This document shows positions 25,710-37,884 of a stretch of DNA of 64,000 bases, one piece after another (position 1 is the stretch's first letter; each line of letters starts with the position of its first letter). Made by a program: the position numbers and the translations under genes. This stretch comes from Kitasatospora phosalacinea (lineage in GTDB: Bacteria > Actinomycetota > Actinomycetes > Streptomycetales > Streptomycetaceae): assembly GCF_000716545.1 (NCBI RefSeq), contig NZ_JNWZ01000020.1:31768-95767 (forward strand), written 5' to 3'. Under the pieces are notes generated by a model that saw only the letters and a list, made by a program, of their open reading frames with translations, did no database searches and was not told the origin of the DNA.

Positions 25710-25727
25710 TTGTGAACGGGCGGACAA
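25710..25727 (+). promoter_or_regulatory. Rex-like site between nuoA and nuoB
   Basis: TTGTGAACGGGCGGACAA keeps TTGTGAACG and the terminal ACAA of the Rex consensus but lacks a good right arm. If bound it could act as an internal roadblock. Weak on sequence alone. Confidence 0.35.
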
Positions 25728-25760
25728 GCCACCGGACTCGAGGGCATTGAGAGGGAACTG

Positions 25761-26315
25761 ATGGGTATCGAGGAGAAGCTGCCGAGCGGCTTTCTGCTCA
25801 CCAGCGTGGAGGCCGCCGCGGGCTGGGTGCGGAAGGCGTCGCTCTTCCCGGCCACCTTCGGTCTGGCCTGCTGCGCGATCGAGATGATGACCACCGGCGC
25901 GGGCCGCTACGACCTGGCCCGGTTCGGCATGGAGGTCTTCCGCGGCTCGCCCCGGCAGGCCGACCTGATGATCGTGGCCGGCCGGGTCAGCCAGAAGATG
26001 GCGCCGGTGCTGCGGCAGGTCTACGACCAGATGCCGAACCCCAAGTGGGTGATCTCGATGGGCGTGTGCGCCTCCTCCGGCGGCATGTTCAACAACTACG
26101 CGATCGTCCAGGGCGTGGACCACATCGTCCCGGTGGACATCTACCTGCCGGGGTGCCCGCCCCGGCCGGAGATGCTGCTGGACGCGATCCTCAAGCTGCA
26201 CGACAAGATCCAGCACGAGAAGCTCGGCGTGAACCGCCGCCGGGCCGAGGAGGAGGCCGAGCGCCTCGCGCTGCAGGCCGTCCCGACCAGCGAGATGCGG
26301 GGGCTGCTGCGATGA
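25761..26315 (+). CDS. nuoB: NADH-quinone oxidoreductase subunit B (cluster N2)
   Basis: 184 aa, ATG. NuoB carries 4Fe-4S cluster N2, the last redox centre before quinone. The tandem cysteines (ACCAIEMM, residues 37-38), GVCASSGGM (about 102) and LPGCPPRPE (about 132) are the four ligands. The C-terminal 35 residues are a charged helical tail. It overlaps nuoC by ATGA. Confidence 0.97.
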   Translation: MGIEEKLPSGFLLTSVEAAAGWVRKASLFPATFGLACCAIEMMTTGAGRYDLARFGMEVFRGSPRQADLMIVAGRVSQKMAPVLRQVYDQMPNPKWVISMGVCASSGGMFNNYAIVQGVDHIVPVDIYLPGCPPRPEMLLDAILKLHDKIQHEKLGVNRRRAEEEAERLALQAVPTSEMRGLLR

Positions 26316-27034
26316 GCGACGAGCGGAGGCCCGAGGAGGGGCCCGACGTGCCCGCGACGCGGCGGGAGATCCCGGTGGAGGTGGTCGGCGCCCGGCAGGG
26401 CATGTTCGGCGCCCACGACACCGGCGACACCTCCGGCTTCGGCGGCCTGACCGCGCCGATCGTGCTGCCCGGCGCCAGCGAGCGCCCGTACGGCGGCTGG
26501 TTCGACGAGGTGGCCGACGAGTTCGAGGGCGCGCTGGAGGAGCAGGGCCTCGACGTGGCGGAGGTCATCGGGAAGACGGTCGTCGACCGCGGCGAGCTGA
26601 CCTTCCACATCGAGCGCGAGCACCTGCTCAAGGCGGTGCGGATCCTGCGCGACGACCCGGCGCTGCGGTTCGAACTGTGCCTGGGCGTCAGCGGCGTGCA
26701 CTACCCGCAGGACAAGGGCCGGGAGCTGCACGCGGTCTACCACCTGCGCTCGATCACCCACACCCGGCTGATCCGGCTGGAGGTCACCGCGCCCGACGCG
26801 GACCCGCGGATCCCGTCGGTGGTAAGCGTCTACCCGACCAACGACTGGCACGAGCGGGAGACCTACGACTTCTTCGGCCTGGTCTTCGAGGGCCACCCGG
26901 CGCTCACCCGGATCATGATGCCGGACGACTGGCTGGGCCACCCGCAGCGCAAGGACTACCCGCTCGGCGGCATCCCCGTCGAGTACAAGGGCGCCCAGAT
27001 CCCGGCTCCCGACCAGCGGAGGTCGTACAGCTGA
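26312..27034 (+). CDS. nuoC: NADH-quinone oxidoreductase subunit C
   Basis: 240 aa, ATG overlapping the nuoB stop by 4 bases. Peripheral-arm 30-kDa subunit. A streptomycete-type N-terminal extension of about 80 residues precedes the conserved core, with [49 protein letters not shown] (from about 170), the family signature. It forms part of the quinone-module with NuoB and NuoD. Confidence 0.96.
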   Translation: MSDERRPEEGPDVPATRREIPVEVVGARQGMFGAHDTGDTSGFGGLTAPIVLPGASERPYGGWFDEVADEFEGALEEQGLDVAEVIGKTVVDRGELTFHIEREHLLKAVRILRDDPALRFELCLGVSGVHYPQDKGRELHAVYHLRSITHTRLIRLEVTAPDADPRIPSVVSVYPTNDWHERETYDFFGLVFEGHPALTRIMMPDDWLGHPQRKDYPLGGIPVEYKGAQIPAPDQRRSYS

Positions 27035-28362
27035 TGAGCAGCACCCACTACGAAGCAGGAGCCCGGGAGACCACCGAGGGGCGGGTCTTCACCGTCACCG
27101 GTGGCGACTGGGGCGAGGTCGCCGAGGCGGTGGCCGGCGCCGACGACGAGCGGATCATCGTCAACATGGGCCCGCAGCACCCGTCCACCCACGGCGTGCT
27201 GCGGCTGATCCTGGAGATCGACGGCGAGACGGTCACCGAGGCCCGCTGCGGCATCGGCTACCTGCACACCGGCATCGAGAAGAACATGGAGTTCCGCAAC
27301 TGGGTGCAGGGCACCACGTTCGTGACGCGGATGGACTACCTCACCCCGCTGTACAACGAGACCGCCTACTGCCTGGCCGTGGAGAAGCTGCTCGGGATCA
27401 CCGCGGACGTGCCCGAGCGGGCCACCGTGGTCCGGGTGCTGATGATGGAGCTCAACCGGATCTCCTCGCACCTGGTGGCGCTGGCCACCGGCGGCATGGA
27501 GATCGGCTCCACCACCCTGATGATCTACGGCTTCCGGGACCGCGAGACCGTCCTGGACATCTTCGAGCTGGTCACCGGCCTGCGGATGAACCACGCCTAC
27601 GTCCGCCCCGGCGGCCTGGCCCAGGACCTGCCGCCCGGCGCGGTCGACAAGATCCGCGAGGGCGTCAACCTGCTGCGCTCGCGGATGCACGAGTACGACA
27701 AGCTGGCCACCGACAACCCGGTGTTCAAGGCCCGGCTGGTCGACGTCGGCTTCCTCGACCTGCCCGGCTGCCTGGCGCTCGGCGCCACCGGCCCGATCCT
27801 GCGGGCCACCGGGCTGCCGCACGACCTGCGCAAGACCGACCCGTACTGCGGGTACGAGACGTACGACTTCGACGTCGCGGTGGCCGACACCGCGGACTCC
27901 TACGGGCGGTTCCTGATCCGCCTGGAGGAGATGAAGCAGTCGCTGCGGATCGTCGAGCAGTGCCTGGAGCGGCTGAGGCCCGGGCCGGTCATGGTGGCCG
28001 ACAAGAAGATCGCCTGGCCGTCCCAGCTGGCCGTCGGCCCCGACGGCATGGGCAACTCGCTGGACCACATCCGGAAGATCATGGGCACCTCGATGGAGGC
28101 CCTGATCCACCACTTCAAGCTGGTCACCGAGGGCTTCAAGGTGCCGGTGGGCCAGGCCTACGCCGCGGTGGAGTCGCCCAAGGGCGAACTCGGCGTGCAC
28201 GTGGTCAGCGACGGCGGCACCCGGCCCTACCGGGTGCACTTCCGCGACCCGTCCTTCACCAACCTGCAGACGATGGCCGCGATGTGCGAGGGCGGCCCGC
28301 TGGCCGACGTGATCGTGGCGGTGGCCGGGATCGACCCGGTGATGGGAGGCGTGGACCGGTGA
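27034..28362 (+). CDS. nuoD: NADH-quinone oxidoreductase subunit D
   Basis: 442 aa, ATG overlapping the nuoC stop by one base (TGATG). The 49-kDa subunit lining the quinone site: [21 protein letters not shown] contains the conserved His/Ser/Thr loop, and [14 protein letters not shown] follows. The C-terminal [38 protein letters not shown] ends as usual in the family. An N-terminal stretch of about 40 residues before the core is streptomycete-specific. Confidence 0.97.
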   Translation: MSSTHYEAGARETTEGRVFTVTGGDWGEVAEAVAGADDERIIVNMGPQHPSTHGVLRLILEIDGETVTEARCGIGYLHTGIEKNMEFRNWVQGTTFVTRMDYLTPLYNETAYCLAVEKLLGITADVPERATVVRVLMMELNRISSHLVALATGGMEIGSTTLMIYGFRDRETVLDIFELVTGLRMNHAYVRPGGLAQDLPPGAVDKIREGVNLLRSRMHEYDKLATDNPVFKARLVDVGFLDLPGCLALGATGPILRATGLPHDLRKTDPYCGYETYDFDVAVADTADSYGRFLIRLEEMKQSLRIVEQCLERLRPGPVMVADKKIAWPSQLAVGPDGMGNSLDHIRKIMGTSMEALIHHFKLVTEGFKVPVGQAYAAVESPKGELGVHVVSDGGTRPYRVHFRDPSFTNLQTMAAMCEGGPLADVIVAVAGIDPVMGGVDR

Positions 28363-29098
28363 GCAGCACAGAACTCGGCCTGCCGGCGCTGCCGGCCAAG
28401 CCCTACCCGCCGGAGGTGGAGGCCCGACTCGCCGCCGACGCACGGGAGTTGATCTCCCGCTACCCGCAGTCCCGGTCCGCGCTGCTGCCCCTGCTGCACC
28501 TGGTGCAGGCCGAGGACGGCTGCGTCACCCCGACCGGGATCCGGTTCTGCGCCGAGCAGTTGGACCTGACCACCGCCGAGGTCACCGCCGTCGCGACCTT
28601 CTACACGATGTACCGGCGGCGCCCGGCCGGCGAGTACCACGTCGGCGTGTGCACCAACACGCTGTGCGCGGTGCTCGGCGGCGACCAGATCTTCGACGAG
28701 CTCTCCGAGCACCTCGGCATCGCCAACAACCGCACCACCGAGGACGGTTCGGTCTCGATCGAGCGGATCGAGTGCAACGCGGCCTGCGACTACGCCCCCG
28801 TGGTGATGGTCAACTGGGAGTTCTTCGACAACCAGACCCCTCAGAGCGCCAAGCAGCTGGTCGACCAGCTGCGCGCCGGGCAGGAGGTCCACCCCACCCG
28901 CGGCGCCAAGCTCTGCTCGTTCAAGGAGACCTCCCGGATCCTGGCGGGCTTCGCCGACGGGCGCCCCGGCGCGGTCGACGAGTCCGGGGCCGGCGGCGCG
29001 CCCTCGCTGGCCGGCCTGCGGCTGGCCAAGGGCGAGGCGCTGCCCGGCACCCCGGGCGCCAAGGTGGTCTCCCCGCGGCACGAAGGGACGGAAGCGTG

Positions 29099-29099
<1 letters not shown>
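28359..29099 (+). CDS. nuoE: NADH-quinone oxidoreductase subunit E (2Fe-2S N1a)
   Basis: 246 aa, GTG overlapping nuoD by 4 bases. The thioredoxin-like 2Fe-2S subunit of the NADH module. Ligands are in CTNTLC (CX4C) and CNAACDYAP (CX3C). The C-terminal 75 residues, after [13 protein letters not shown], are a low-complexity extension longer than in Gram-negative NuoE and usual in actinomycetes. Confidence 0.96.
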
Positions 29100-30453
<1,354 letters not shown>

Positions 30454-30457
<4 letters not shown>

Positions 30458-32895
30458 CGGTCACGGAGCCTTCCACCCAGACCGAGCTGGTCACGCTCAC
30501 CATCGACGGCGTCGAAGTCAGCGTCCCCAAGGGCACGCTGGTGATCCGCGCCGCCGAGCAGATCGGCACCCAGATCCCGCGCTTCTGCGACCACCCGCTG
30601 CTCGACCCCGCCGGGGCGTGCCGCCAGTGCATCGTGGAGGTCGAGGGGCAGCGCAAGCCGGTCGCCTCCTGCACCATCCCGGTCGCCGAGGGCATGGTGG
30701 TGCGCACCCAGCTGTCCTCGCCGGTCGCCGAGAAGGCGCAGCGCGGCGTGATGGAACTGCTGCTGATCAACCACCCGCTGGACTGCCCGGTCTGCGACAA
30801 GGGCGGCGAGTGCCCGCTGCAGAACCAGGCGATGTCCACCGGCGACACCGACACCCGGTTCGAGGGCGTCAAGCGGACGTACGAGAAGCCCGTCCCGCTC
30901 TCCACCCAGGTGCTGCTGGACCGCGAGCGCTGCGTGCTGTGCGCGCGCTGCACCCGCTTCTCGCAGCAGATCGCCGGCGACCCGTTCATCGACCTGGTGG
31001 AGCGCGGCGCGCTCCAGCAGGTCGGCACCGGCGCCGACCAGCCGCTGGACTCGTACTTCTCCGGCAACACCATCCAGATCTGCCCGGTCGGCGCGCTCAC
31101 CTCCGCCGCCTACCGGTTCCGCTCCCGCCCGTTCGACCTGGTGTCCTCCCCGTCGGTGTGCGAGCACTGCTCGTCCGGCTGCGGGCAGCGCACCGACCAC
31201 CGGCGCGGCAAGGTGCTGCGGCGCCTGGCCGGCAACGAGCCGGAGGTCAACGAGGAGTGGAACTGCGACAAGGGCCGGTTCGCGTTCCGCTACGCCCAGC
31301 AGCGCGACCGGTTCACCGCGCCGATGGTCCGCCGCGACGGCGAACTCGTCGCCGCGTCCTGGCCGGAGGCGCTGGCGAGGGCCGCCGAGGGGCTGCGCGG
31401 GGCGCGCGCCGCGGTGCTCGCGGGCGGCCGGGTCACCGTCGAGGACGCGTACGGCTACGGCAAGTTCGCCCGGGTCGCGCTCGGCACCAACGACGTCGAC
31501 TTCCGGGCCCGGCCGCACAGCGACGAGGAGGCCGACTTCCTGGCCGCGGCCGTCGCCGGACACGGCGTCGACCTGGACGGGGACGCCGTCTCCTACCGGC
31601 GGCTCGAAGCCGCGCCGGCCGTGCTGCTGGTCGGCCTGGAGGCCGAGGAGGAGGCGCCGATCGTCTTCCTGCGGCTGCGCAAGGCCAACCGGGCGTCCGG
31701 GCTGCGGGTGTTCTCGATCGCCTCGCACGCCTCCCGGGGCCTGGCCAAGCTGCGCGGCGCGCTGCTGCCCGCCGCCCCCGGCACCGAGGTCGAGTGGCTG
31801 GGCGCGCTGGCCGGCGACGAGGTGCTCGCCGACGACGCCGGGCGCTGCGCGGACGCGCTGCGCTCGCCGGGCGCGGTGGTCCTGGTCGGCGAGCGGCTGG
31901 CACAGACCGCCGGCGGCCTGAGCGCCGTGCTGCGCCTGGCGCACGCCACCGGGGCGAAGCTCGCCTGGGTGCCGCGCCGGGCCGGCGAGCGGGGCGCCGT
32001 CGAGGCGGGCGCGCTGCCCGGGCTGCTGCCCGGCGGCCGGGCCGTCGCGGTGCCCGCCGCCCGCGCCGAGGCCGCCGCGCACTGGGGCGTCGCCGACCTG
32101 CCGGCCGGCCCCGGCCGCGACACCGGCCGGATCCTGGCCGCCGCCGCCGCGGGCGAGTTGGACGCGCTGGTGGTCGGCGGCGTCGGCCTGGAGGACCTGC
32201 CGGACCCGGCGCTCGCCGAGGAGGCGCTGACCCGGGCCGACTTCGTGCTCTCGCTGGAGCTGCGCCCGTCCGCGGTCACCGCGCACGCCGACGTGGTGCT
32301 GCCGGTCGCGGCGGTCGCCGAGAAGGCCGGCACCTTCCTGGACTGGGAGGGCCGGGTCCGGATGTTCGAAGCGGCGCTCAAGCCCGACCAGTTGATGCAG
32401 CGCCACCTGCACTCCGACGTCCGGGTGCTGAACATGGTCGCGGACGCGCTGGACCGGCCGATCGGCCTGCCCGACGTCCGCGCGGCCCGGCTGGAGCTGG
32501 ACCGTTTCACCCCGTGGGCGGGCGACCGCCCGGCCGCGCCCGCCGCGCTGCCCGCCGCGCTGCCCCGTCCCGCGACCGGGCAGGCCGTGCTGGCCGGGCA
32601 CCGGATGCTGCTGGACAACGGCTCGCTGCAGGAGGGCGACACCCACCTGGCCGGCACCCGGCACGCCGCCGTGGCCCGGCTGTCCGCCGCCACCGCCGCC
32701 GAGGTCGGCGCGAGCGGCGCGCTGCGGGTCACCGGCCCGGCCGGGTCGCTGACCCTGCCGCTGGAGGTCACCGACGCGATGCCGGACCGCACGGTCTGGC
32801 TGCCGCTCAACTCGACGCCGGACGGCGGCGCGTACCGCGCGCTCGGCACCACGGTCGGCCACCTGGTCACCATCGCCCCGGCGGAGGAATCATGA
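30454..32895 (+). CDS. nuoG: NADH-quinone oxidoreductase subunit G
   Basis: 813 aa, GTG overlapping nuoF by 4 bases. Electron-relay subunit. The N-terminal 2Fe-2S ferredoxin part uses [15 protein letters not shown] and later Cys, the His-Cys3 cluster is [14 protein letters not shown], then CVLCARC/ICPVGAL bind another 4Fe-4S cluster, and CEHCSSGC with EWNCDKGRF mark the extra N7-type cluster of the molybdopterin-like domain. That domain (about 225-813) is degenerate and not expected to bind Mo. Length is normal for actinobacteria. Confidence 0.96.
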
Positions 32896-34241
32896 GCCCC
32901 CTCGCTGCCCCGCTCGCCGCGCCCCTGGCGGCCGCCGACACGCTCGGCTTCTTCGGCCGCGACCCGTGGTGGCTGGTGCTGCTGAAGGCGGTGTTCTGCT
33001 TCGCGTTCCTGGTCCTGACGGTGCTGATCGCCATCGTCTGGGAGCGCAAGGTGGTCGCCTGGATGCAGCTGCGGATCGGCCCGAACCGGCACGGCCCGTG
33101 GGGCCTGCTGCAGTCGCTGGCCGACGGCGTGAAGCTGGCGCTGAAGGAAGACCTGGTGGTCAAGGGCGCCGACAAGGCGGTCTACGTGCTGGCGCCGGTC
33201 GTCGCGGCGATCCCCGCGTTCATGGCGTTCGCGGTGATCCCGTTCGGCCCGGCCGACAACCAGGTGTCGATCTTCGGCACCCGCACGCCGCTCCAGCTGA
33301 CCGACCTGCCGATCGCGCTGCTGTACATCCTGGCCACCGCCTCGGTGGGCATCTACGGCATCGTGCTGGCGGGCTGGTCGTCCGGTTCGACGTACCCGCT
33401 GCTGGGCGGCATCCGCTCCTCCGCGCAGATGATCAGCTACGAGATCGCGATGGGCCTGTCGTTCGCGGCGGTGTTCATCTACTCGGGCTCGATGTCGACC
33501 TCGGAGATCGTCTCCTCGCAGCAGCCGACCTGGTTCGCGGTGCTGCTGCCGGTGTCGTTCATCGTGTACGTCATCGCGATGGTCGGCGAGACCAACCGCG
33601 CGCCGTTCGACCTCCCGGAGGCCGAGGGCGAGCTGGTCGGCGGCTTCAACACCGAGTACTCCTCGCTGAAGTTCGCGATGTTCATGCTGGCCGAGTACGT
33701 CAACATGGTCACCGTCTCGGCGGTCGCCTCCACGCTGTTCCTGGGCGGCTGGCGCGCTCCGTGGCCGGTCTCGACCTTCTGGGAGGGCGCGAACCACGGC
33801 TGGTGGCCGATGCTGTGGATCGTGCTGAAGATCCAGCTGCTGCTGTTCTTCTTCATCTGGCTGCGCGGCACCCTGCCCCGGCTGCGCTACGACCAGTTCA
33901 TGAAGCTCGGCTGGAAGGTGCTGATCCCGGTCTCGCTGGTGTGGCTGGTGATGGTGGCCACCGTGCGGGCGCTGCGCAACGAGGGCTACGACTTCGCCAA
34001 GGTGGTGCTGTACGTCGGCGCGCCGCTGGCCGCGGTCCTGCTGGTCGCGCTGGTCGTCGACCTGCTGCGCAGGAAGCCCGGGCCGGAGCCGGAGCCGGCC
34101 CCCGCGTTCGACCCGATGGCCGGGGGCTACCCCGTACCGCCGCTGCCCGGGCAGGAACTGCCGCCCGTCCCGCGCCGCCGCCGCCGGACCCCGCAACTCC
34201 AGGACGCCCTCAACGGGGCCGACCATTCCGAAGGGAGCTGA
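32892..34241 (+). CDS. nuoH: NADH-quinone oxidoreductase subunit H
   Basis: 449 aa, ATG overlapping nuoG by 4 bases, with GGAGGAAT ribosome site. The membrane subunit that joins the quinone channel to the proton-pumping arm, with eight TM helices. Signatures are [21 protein letters not shown] (about 51-71), [12 protein letters not shown], and [27 protein letters not shown] (about 236-262), the charged loop at the quinone entry. The last ~55 residues are a Pro/Arg-rich cytoplasmic tail ([18 protein letters not shown]) absent from E. coli NuoH. Confidence 0.97.
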   Translation: MSPLAAPLAAPLAAADTLGFFGRDPWWLVLLKAVFCFAFLVLTVLIAIVWERKVVAWMQLRIGPNRHGPWGLLQSLADGVKLALKEDLVVKGADKAVYVLAPVVAAIPAFMAFAVIPFGPADNQVSIFGTRTPLQLTDLPIALLYILATASVGIYGIVLAGWSSGSTYPLLGGIRSSAQMISYEIAMGLSFAAVFIYSGSMSTSEIVSSQQPTWFAVLLPVSFIVYVIAMVGETNRAPFDLPEAEGELVGGFNTEYSSLKFAMFMLAEYVNMVTVSAVASTLFLGGWRAPWPVSTFWEGANHGWWPMLWIVLKIQLLLFFFIWLRGTLPRLRYDQFMKLGWKVLIPVSLVWLVMVATVRALRNEGYDFAKVVLYVGAPLAAVLLVALVVDLLRRKPGPEPEPAPAFDPMAGGYPVPPLPGQELPPVPRRRRRTPQLQDALNGADHSEGS

Positions 34242-34247
34242 TCCGAG

Positions 34248-34829
34248 ATGCCTGACGAGTCGTCAGACAAGTCGATCCTCGGGCCGGCCGCCGGCTTCGG
34301 CGTGACCTTCAAGGCCATGTTCAAGAAGCGGCTCACCGAGCAGTACCCGGAGTACAAGAAGCCCACCGCTCCGCGCTTCCACGGCCGTCACCAGCTGAAC
34401 CGGCACCCGGACGGCCTGGAGAAGTGCGTGGGCTGCGAGCTGTGCGCCTGGGCCTGTCCGGCCGACGCGATCTACGTCGAGGGCGCCGACAACCGGGACG
34501 AGGAGCGCTACTCGCCCGGTGAGCGCTACGGCGCGGTCTACCAGATCAACTACGCCCGCTGCATCCTGTGCGGGCTGTGCGTCGAGGCGTGCCCGACCCG
34601 GGCGCTGACCATGACCAACGAGTACGAGCTCGCGGACTCCTCCCGGCAGGACCTGATCTTCACCAAGGAGCAGCTGCTGGTCGGGCTGACCGAGGGCATG
34701 GTCGACTCCCCGCACTCGATCTTCCCGGGCGCCGACGAGGGCGCGTACTACCGGGGCGAGATCACCGGCGCGGCGCCCGGCACCGTCCAGCAGGAGCGGC
34801 ACGACCGCGAGAAGGAGGAGCGGTCATGA
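34248..34829 (+). CDS. nuoI: NADH-quinone oxidoreductase subunit I (2x 4Fe-4S)
   Basis: 193 aa, ATG with GGGAGC upstream. Ferredoxin-like subunit with clusters N6a and N6b: [12 protein letters not shown] (about 60-71) and [12 protein letters not shown] (about 105-116). It passes electrons from NuoG to NuoB. Overlaps nuoJ by ATGA. Confidence 0.97.
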   Translation: MPDESSDKSILGPAAGFGVTFKAMFKKRLTEQYPEYKKPTAPRFHGRHQLNRHPDGLEKCVGCELCAWACPADAIYVEGADNRDEERYSPGERYGAVYQINYARCILCGLCVEACPTRALTMTNEYELADSSRQDLIFTKEQLLVGLTEGMVDSPHSIFPGADEGAYYRGEITGAAPGTVQQERHDREKEERS

Positions 34830-35677
34830 CCTCCACCGGCGAGGCCGTGCAGTTCTGGGTGCTGGCCGTGATCGCGGTCGGCGGCGCGCTCGGCATGCTG
34901 CTGATGAAGAAGGCCGTGCACTCGGCGCTCTGCCTGGCGGCGACCATGCTGGCGCTGGCGGTCTGCTACCTGGCGCAGGGCGCGGTGTTCCTGGGCGTGG
35001 TGCAGATCGTGGTCTACACCGGCGCGATCATGATGCTGTTCCTGTTCGTGGTGATGCTGGTCGGCGTCTCGACGGCCGACTCGCTCAAGGAGCGGCTGAA
35101 GGGCCAGCGGGTCGCCGCGGTCCTCTGCGGCCTGGGCTTCGGCGTGCTGCTGATCGCCGGCCTGGCCAACGCGCACCTGCGGAACTTCACCGGCCTGTCC
35201 GAGGCGAACGCCGAGGGCAACGTGCAGGGCCTGGCCCGGCTGATCTTCACCAAGTACGTGTGGGCGTTCGAGGTGACCAGCGCGCTGCTGATCACCGCGG
35301 CGGTCGGCGCGATGGTGCTGACCCACCGCGAGAAGGTCCGCGCCCCGCTGACCCAGCGCCAGCTGGCCGCGCAGCGGGTCAAGGACAACATCCAGGTGCC
35401 GCCGCTGCCCGCCCCCGGCGTGTACGCCCGGCACAACGCGGTGGACGTCCCGGCGCTGCTGCCGGACGGCACCGTAGCCGAGGACTCGGTGATGGGCACC
35501 CTGCGCGAGCGCGGCCAGGTCCGCGACGTCAGCCAGGAGATGCTCGCGCGGATGGCGGAGCTGGAGGAGACCACGGCCGACTGGCTGGGCCGCCCGTCCT
35601 CCGCCCGTCCCAAGGTCACCGGGCCGCGCCAGGCGCTGGAGACCGTGCCGACCCCGACCAAGGAGGAGGCGGAGTGA
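34826..35677 (+). CDS. nuoJ: NADH-quinone oxidoreductase subunit J
   Basis: 283 aa, ATG overlapping nuoI. Five TM helices in the first ~170 residues, including the conserved TM3 stretch [25 protein letters not shown], whose pi-bulge is linked to proton-channel opening. The last ~115 residues are a soluble, charged tail, longer than in E. coli, as in other streptomycetes. Confidence 0.95.
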   Translation: MTSTGEAVQFWVLAVIAVGGALGMLLMKKAVHSALCLAATMLALAVCYLAQGAVFLGVVQIVVYTGAIMMLFLFVVMLVGVSTADSLKERLKGQRVAAVLCGLGFGVLLIAGLANAHLRNFTGLSEANAEGNVQGLARLIFTKYVWAFEVTSALLITAAVGAMVLTHREKVRAPLTQRQLAAQRVKDNIQVPPLPAPGVYARHNAVDVPALLPDGTVAEDSVMGTLRERGQVRDVSQEMLARMAELEETTADWLGRPSSARPKVTGPRQALETVPTPTKEEAE

Positions 35678-35973
35678 ACCCGGCCAACTACCTGTACCTC
35701 GCCGCGCTGCTGTTCACCATCGGTGCCTCCGGGGTGCTGCTGCGGCGCAACGCGATCGTGCTGTTCATGTGCGTGGAGCTGATGCTGAACGCCTCGAACC
35801 TGGCGCTGGTCACCTTCTCCCGGATGCACGGCAACCTGGACGGGCAGATCCTCGCGTTCTTCACGATGGTGGTCGCGGCGGCCGAGGTCGTGGTCGGCCT
35901 CGCCATCATCGTCTCCATCTTCCGGACCAGGCACTCCGCTTCGGTCGACGACAGCAACCTGATGAAGCTGTAG
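35674..35973 (+). CDS. nuoK: NADH-quinone oxidoreductase subunit K
   Basis: 99 aa, GTG overlapping nuoJ by 4 bases, AGGAGGAGGCGGA upstream. Three TM helices; conserved glutamates appear in [13 protein letters not shown] (about 31-43) and [14 protein letters not shown] (about 67-80), required for proton pumping in model enzymes. Confidence 0.97.
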   Translation: MNPANYLYLAALLFTIGASGVLLRRNAIVLFMCVELMLNASNLALVTFSRMHGNLDGQILAFFTMVVAAAEVVVGLAIIVSIFRTRHSASVDDSNLMKL

Positions 35974-35988
35974 GCGGAGGGCCCCTCA

Positions 35989-37884
35989 GTGAACTCTCTC
36001 ATTCCGCTGCTGATCGCGGCGCCGCTGGCCGGCGCTGCCCTGCTGCTGCTCGGCGGACGGGCCCTGGACCGGTTCGGGCACTGGATCGCGACGGCCCTGG
36101 CCGCGCTGTCCTTCGCCTTCGGCCTGACCCTGTTCGCGGACATGCTCGGCCGGGACGCCGAGCACCGCGCCGTCACCGAGCGGCTGTTCAGCTGGATCCC
36201 GGTGAACGGCTTCCAGGCCGACGTCTCCTTCCAGCTCGACCAGCTCTCGATCACCTTCGTCCTGCTGATCACCGGCGTCGGCACCCTGATCCACCTGTAC
36301 TCGGTGGGCTACATGGCGCACGACGAGCGCCGCCGCCGCTTCTTCGCCTACCTGAACCTGTTCCTGGCCGCCATGCTGGTGCTGGTCCTGGCCGACAACT
36401 ACCTGCTGCTGTACCTGGGCTGGGAGGGCGTGGGCCTCGCGTCCTACCTGCTGATCGGGTTCTGGCAGCACAAGCCGAGCGCCGCGACGGCCGCCAAGAA
36501 GGCGTTCATCGTCAACCGGGTCGGCGACATGGGCCTGTCCATCGCGATCATGCTGATGTTCGTCGAGTTCGGCTCCTTCGCCTTCCAGCCGGTCTTCGCC
36601 GGCGCGGGCGGCGCGAGCGAGGGCAAGCTCACCGCGATCGGCCTGATGCTGCTGCTGGCGGCCTGCGGCAAGTCCGCGCAGGTGCCGCTGCAGTCCTGGC
36701 TGGGCGACGCGATGGAGGGCCCGACCCCGGTCTCGGCCCTGATCCACGCGGCCACCATGGTCACCGCGGGCGTCTACCTGATCGTCCGCTCCGGCGCGAT
36801 CTTCAACCTGGCGCCGGACGCGCAGACCGCCGTGGTGGTGGTCGGTACGGTGACGCTGCTGTTCGGTGCGGTCGTCGGTTGCGCCAAGGACGACATCAAG
36901 AAGGCCCTGGCGGGCTCGACCATGTCGCAGATCGGCTACATGATCATGGCGGCGGGCCTGGGCCCGATCGGCTACGCCTTCGCGATCATGCACCTGGTCA
37001 CCCACGGCTTCTTCAAGGCCGGGCTGTTCCTCGGCGCCGGGTCGGTCATGCACGGCATGAACGACGAGGTGAACATGCGGCACTACGGCGGCCTGCGCAC
37101 GTACATGCCGGTCACCTTCGCCACCTTCGGCCTCGGCTACCTGGCGATCATCGGCTTCCCGGGCCTGTCCGGCTTCTTCTCCAAGGACAAGATCATCGAG
37201 GCGGCGTTCGCCAAGGGCGGCACCGAGGGCTGGATCCTCGGCCTGTGCGCCCTGCTCGGCGCCGCGATCACCGCGTTCTACATGACCCGGGTGATGGTGC
37301 TGACCTTCTTCGGCGAGAAGCGCTGGCAGCCCGACGCCGAGGGCAACGACCCGCACCCGCACGAGTCCCCGAAGTCGATGACCGTCCCGATGATCGTGCT
37401 GGCCTTCGGTTCGGTCTTCGCGGGCGGCCTGTTCGTCTACGGGAACTCCTTCCTGCACTGGCTGGAGCCGGTCACCGGCCACGCCGAGGGCGACTCCCCG
37501 CTGAGCCAGTGGACCGTCACCGGCCTCGCCACCGTCTGCATGCTCGTGGGCGCCGCCCTGGCCTGGCAGATGTACGGCCGGAACCCCGTCCCGGTCAAGG
37601 CGCCGATCGGCTCGCTGCTCACCCGGGCCGCCCGCCGCGACCTGCTCCAGGACGACTTCAACCACGCCGTCCTGGTCCGCCCCGGCTCGGCGCTGGCCGC
37701 CACCCTGGTCTGGTTCGACAGCCGGGGCCTGGACGGCTTCGTCAACGGCCTGGCCGCCGCGATCGGCGGGATCTCCAGCCGGCTGCGCCGGATCCAGACC
37801 GGCTACGTCCGCACGTACGCGCTCTCCATGTTCGGCGGCACGCTGGTGCTGGTCGCCTCCACTCTCCTGATGAGGTCGGTCTGA
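35989..37884 (+). CDS. nuoL: NADH-quinone oxidoreductase subunit L
   Basis: 631 aa, GTG with GCGGAGGG upstream. Distal antiporter-like proton-pumping subunit. Signatures: [18 protein letters not shown] (with key Glu) near 143, [38 protein letters not shown] near 224 with conserved Lys/His, and [19 protein letters not shown] near 300. The C-terminal part includes the long lateral helix. Complete length. Confidence 0.97.
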   Translation: MNSLIPLLIAAPLAGAALLLLGGRALDRFGHWIATALAALSFAFGLTLFADMLGRDAEHRAVTERLFSWIPVNGFQADVSFQLDQLSITFVLLITGVGTLIHLYSVGYMAHDERRRRFFAYLNLFLAAMLVLVLADNYLLLYLGWEGVGLASYLLIGFWQHKPSAATAAKKAFIVNRVGDMGLSIAIMLMFVEFGSFAFQPVFAGAGGASEGKLTAIGLMLLLAACGKSAQVPLQSWLGDAMEGPTPVSALIHAATMVTAGVYLIVRSGAIFNLAPDAQTAVVVVGTVTLLFGAVVGCAKDDIKKALAGSTMSQIGYMIMAAGLGPIGYAFAIMHLVTHGFFKAGLFLGAGSVMHGMNDEVNMRHYGGLRTYMPVTFATFGLGYLAIIGFPGLSGFFSKDKIIEAAFAKGGTEGWILGLCALLGAAITAFYMTRVMVLTFFGEKRWQPDAEGNDPHPHESPKSMTVPMIVLAFGSVFAGGLFVYGNSFLHWLEPVTGHAEGDSPLSQWTVTGLATVCMLVGAALAWQMYGRNPVPVKAPIGSLLTRAARRDLLQDDFNHAVLVRPGSALAATLVWFDSRGLDGFVNGLAAAIGGISSRLRRIQTGYVRTYALSMFGGTLVLVASTLLMRSV

